From: Thermoleophilia bacterium
GTDB taxonomy: Bacteria; Actinomycetota; Thermoleophilia; Miltoncostaeales; Miltoncostaeaceae
Length of the DNA stretch: 49,932 nt
Direction: 5' to 3'
Assembly: GCA_025455865.1 (NCBI GenBank)
Contig: JALOLS010000006.1
Location: forward strand, 1 to 49,932
The first letter of the stretch is position 1. Each line of letters starts with the position of its first letter. Below are positions 46,457-49,932 of the stretch, piece after piece. Below the pieces are notes generated by a model. The model searched no databases, was not told the DNA's origin, and saw only the letters and a program-made list of their open reading frames with translations. A program made the translations under genes and the position numbers.

Positions 46457-48175
46457 TCAGGCCACGGTGCGGAGCATCTCGGCGATGCTCGTGTGGCCCT
46501 GCAGCACCTTGACCAGCGCGTCCTCGCCCATCGTGCGCATGCCCTCGCGGCGGGCCTGGGCGCGGATCTCGTCGGCCGGGGCGTCGGCGACGACGAGCGC
46601 CCCCAGGGTCTCGGTCATCACGAGCATCTCATAGACCCCGAACCGGCCCTTGTAGCCGGTGCCGGCGCACCGCGGGCAGCCGACGGACTTGTAGACGGCG
46701 ACCCGCTCGGGCAGGCCGGCGGGCAGGGCGTTGTCGCCGGCCACCTCCCGCAGGCGCGAGAGCGGCACCTCCTCCCTCTCCCGGCAGGTGGTGCACAGCC
46801 TGCGGCACAGGCGCTGGGCGAGCAGCCCGCTGATCGCGCTGGCCGACAGGAACGCCTCGATGCCCATCTTCGAGAGGCGCGCGAGGGTGGTCGCGGCGTC
46901 GTTGGTGTGCACCGTGGCGAGGACCAGGTGGCCGGTCAGCGCCGCCTCGATGGCGATCTGGGCGGTCTCGCGGTCGCGGATCTCCCCGATCATCACCACG
47001 TCGGGGTCGGCCCGCAGCACCGAGCGCAGGCCGTTGGCGAAGGTGAGGCCGGCCTTGTTGTTGACCTGCATCTGCTGGATGCCGGGCAGCCGGTACTCCA
47101 CCGGGTCCTCGACCGTGATGATCTTGCGGTCGCCGGAGTTCAGCTGGTGGAGCGTCCCGTAGACCGTCGTGGACTTGCCCGAGCCGGTCGGCCCGGTCAC
47201 CAGCACCGCCCCCCACGGCCGCCGCCAGCAGCCCTCGTACCGGGCGAGCGTCGAGGCCGTGAACCCCAAGTCGGTGAGCTGCATGACGACGCTGGAGCGG
47301 TCCAGCAGGCGGATGACCGCGCCCTCCCCGAACACCGTCGGCAGGCTCACCACCCGCAGGTCGAACGAGCGGCCCGACACCGAGAGCCCCACCCGGCCGT
47401 CCTGGGGGATCCGCCGCTCGGCGATGTCCATCTCGGCCATGACCTTGACCCGGCTGGCCACACCGCGGGACATCGAGAGCGGCACCTTGGCCACGGTGCG
47501 GAGCACGCCGTCGACCCGGAAGCGCACCACCATCTCCCGTGCCTGCGGCTCGAAGTGGATGTCGGAGGCCCCCTCCTCGACCGCCCGGGAGATGAGCGAG
47601 TTGACCAGGCGCACGACCGGCGCGTCCTCGGCGCTGGAGGTGATCTCGGAGAGCGCGTCGGCCTCGTCGGCCTCCACCGAGGCCTGCTCGGCCAGCCCGT
47701 CGACCATCTCCTCGACGCGGGCGACGCGGGCGAGGTGGTCGTCGATCTCCTCGGGGAGCGCGAGCGCGGGCACCACCTCCCGCCGCGCGAGCATGCGCAG
47801 GTCGTCCAGCACCAGCACGTTGGCCGGGTCGCGCATGGCGACGATCAGGCGCCCCTCGGCGTCGATCGCGATCGGCACCGCCGCGTAGCGCTTCTGCAGG
47901 TGGGGCTCGATCGCGTCGGCCACGGCCGGGTCCTGGCGGGCGATGATCGCCCGCTGGACGCCCAGGCGCCGGGCCAGCGCCAGCGCCAGGTGGTCCCGGG
48001 TGATGTAGCCCTTGGCGATGAGGATCTCGCCGAGCCGGCGGCCGTCGGCCCCCTGCTGCTGGAGGGCCTCGTCGAGCTGGGCGGTGGTGATGACGCCCAT
48101 CGTGACCAGGCTCTCGCCGAGCCGTCCGTAGCGGCCCGGTCCCGGCGCGGGCCGAGGTTCGGTCTGGGTGCCCAC
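46457..48175 (-). CDS. Type II secretion/type IV pilus assembly ATPase (GspE/PilB family)
   Basis: 572 residues from the GTG at 48173-48175, with GAGGAG seven bases upstream. Two N-terminal MshEN-like units (about 15-150) have RLGESLVTMGVIT and GEILIAKGYITRDHLALALA, which in some relatives bind cyclic di-GMP. The ATPase core has DIHFEPQ, RIPQDGR, Walker A GPTGSGKST (328-336), IITVEDPVEY, VMIGEIRDRETA and ATVHTNDAATTLARL. Four cysteines in CRRLCTTC and CPRCAG form a zinc site. It powers pilus extension or secretion. No pilin or inner-membrane platform gene follows in the window. Confidence 0.92.
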   Translation of the reverse strand: MGTQTEPRPAPGPGRYGRLGESLVTMGVITTAQLDEALQQQGADGRRLGEILIAKGYITRDHLALALARRLGVQRAIIARQDPAVADAIEPHLQKRYAAVPIAIDAEGRLIVAMRDPANVLVLDDLRMLARREVVPALALPEEIDDHLARVARVEEMVDGLAEQASVEADEADALSEITSSAEDAPVVRLVNSLISRAVEEGASDIHFEPQAREMVVRFRVDGVLRTVAKVPLSMSRGVASRVKVMAEMDIAERRIPQDGRVGLSVSGRSFDLRVVSLPTVFGEGAVIRLLDRSSVVMQLTDLGFTASTLARYEGCWRRPWGAVLVTGPTGSGKSTTVYGTLHQLNSGDRKIITVEDPVEYRLPGIQQMQVNNKAGLTFANGLRSVLRADPDVVMIGEIRDRETAQIAIEAALTGHLVLATVHTNDAATTLARLSKMGIEAFLSASAISGLLAQRLCRRLCTTCREREEVPLSRLREVAGDNALPAGLPERVAVYKSVGCPRCAGTGYKGRFGVYEMLVMTETLGALVVADAPADEIRAQARREGMRTMGEDALVKVLQGHTSIAEMLRTVA

Positions 48176-48260
48176 GTTCCGCTCCTCGCTCGCGACGCCT
48201 CCGGTCCCTCTTCGGCCCGGCGGACCGAGCCTTGAGCGGACCGGCCGTGCGCAGAACGAC

Positions 48261-48288
48261 CGGCGGCGGGCCCTGGGGCCCGCCGCCG
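48261..48288 (-). terminator. groEL terminator hairpin
   Basis: Twelve-base perfect arms (48261-48272 and 48277-48288) with a four-base loop, about 40 bases after the groEL stop. Confidence 0.65.
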
Positions 48289-48329
48289 TGGTGCGTCCTT
48301 CGGTCCTGCCGGTCCGCGGGGGACCGTCC

Positions 48330-49931
<1,602 letters not shown>

Positions 49932-49932
49932 C

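Overview
The window reads as an ordinary chromosomal segment of a very GC-rich actinobacterial lineage, most likely a deep-branching one such as Thermoleophilia (inference). Supporting signs are GTG, TTG and ATG starts, tightly overlapping genes, an LDH-like malate dehydrogenase, a long SRP RNA with an Alu domain next to dnaX, and many TAnnnT -10 boxes placed 6-8 bases before start codons, as in leaderless transcripts. I see no insertion sequence, prophage or CRISPR array.

Layout. 1-502: moaD-moaE (minus, moaE cut by the edge). 638-6022: propionate block with methylmalonyl-CoA mutase large subunit, propionyl-CoA carboxylase beta, a small epsilon-like protein, carboxylase alpha and a small membrane protein. 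6086-14799: hypothetical genes, a SnoaL-like gene with a doubtful start, a 1325-residue secreted nuclease, a PRC-barrel protein, a DUF3253-like frame with no visible start, and a minus operon of a small protein, an RNB ribonuclease and a vapBC-type toxin-antitoxin pair. 14840-19551: sucCD, then two L,D-transpeptidases around a metallo-beta-lactamase-fold protein. 19734-22334: a probable zinc-homeostasis locus with two similar operator-like sites, a damaged small exported gene, a CobW-type GTPase, a histidine-rich repeat protein and a Fur-family regulator. 22405-25505: an aminotransferase, two small genes, and a SpoIID-NlpC/P60 cell-wall protein behind a 25-residue leader frame. 25569-30295: mdh (minus) and sdhA-sdhB-sdhE (plus). 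30353-35957: secreted and membrane proteins. 36006-41731: asd, lysC, a GNAT protein, recR, ybaB, dnaX and the SRP RNA, all minus. 41803-45357: a divergent MarR/thioredoxin-like pair with two matching palindromes, three tRNAs, a CapA-like protein and membrane proteins. 45463-49931: a methyltransferase, a PilB/GspE-type ATPase and groEL, all minus.

Functionally, propionyl-CoA carboxylase and methylmalonyl-CoA mutase feed succinyl-CoA to SucCD, the Sdh complex and Mdh, so much of the propionate-to-oxaloacetate route lies here. The mutase B12-binding subunit, the epimerase and fumarase are not in the window. The most interesting accessory parts are the zinc locus, the MarR redox switch, the leader-peptide/CTG-start arrangement before the NlpC/P60 gene, and the repeated leaderless promoter architecture.
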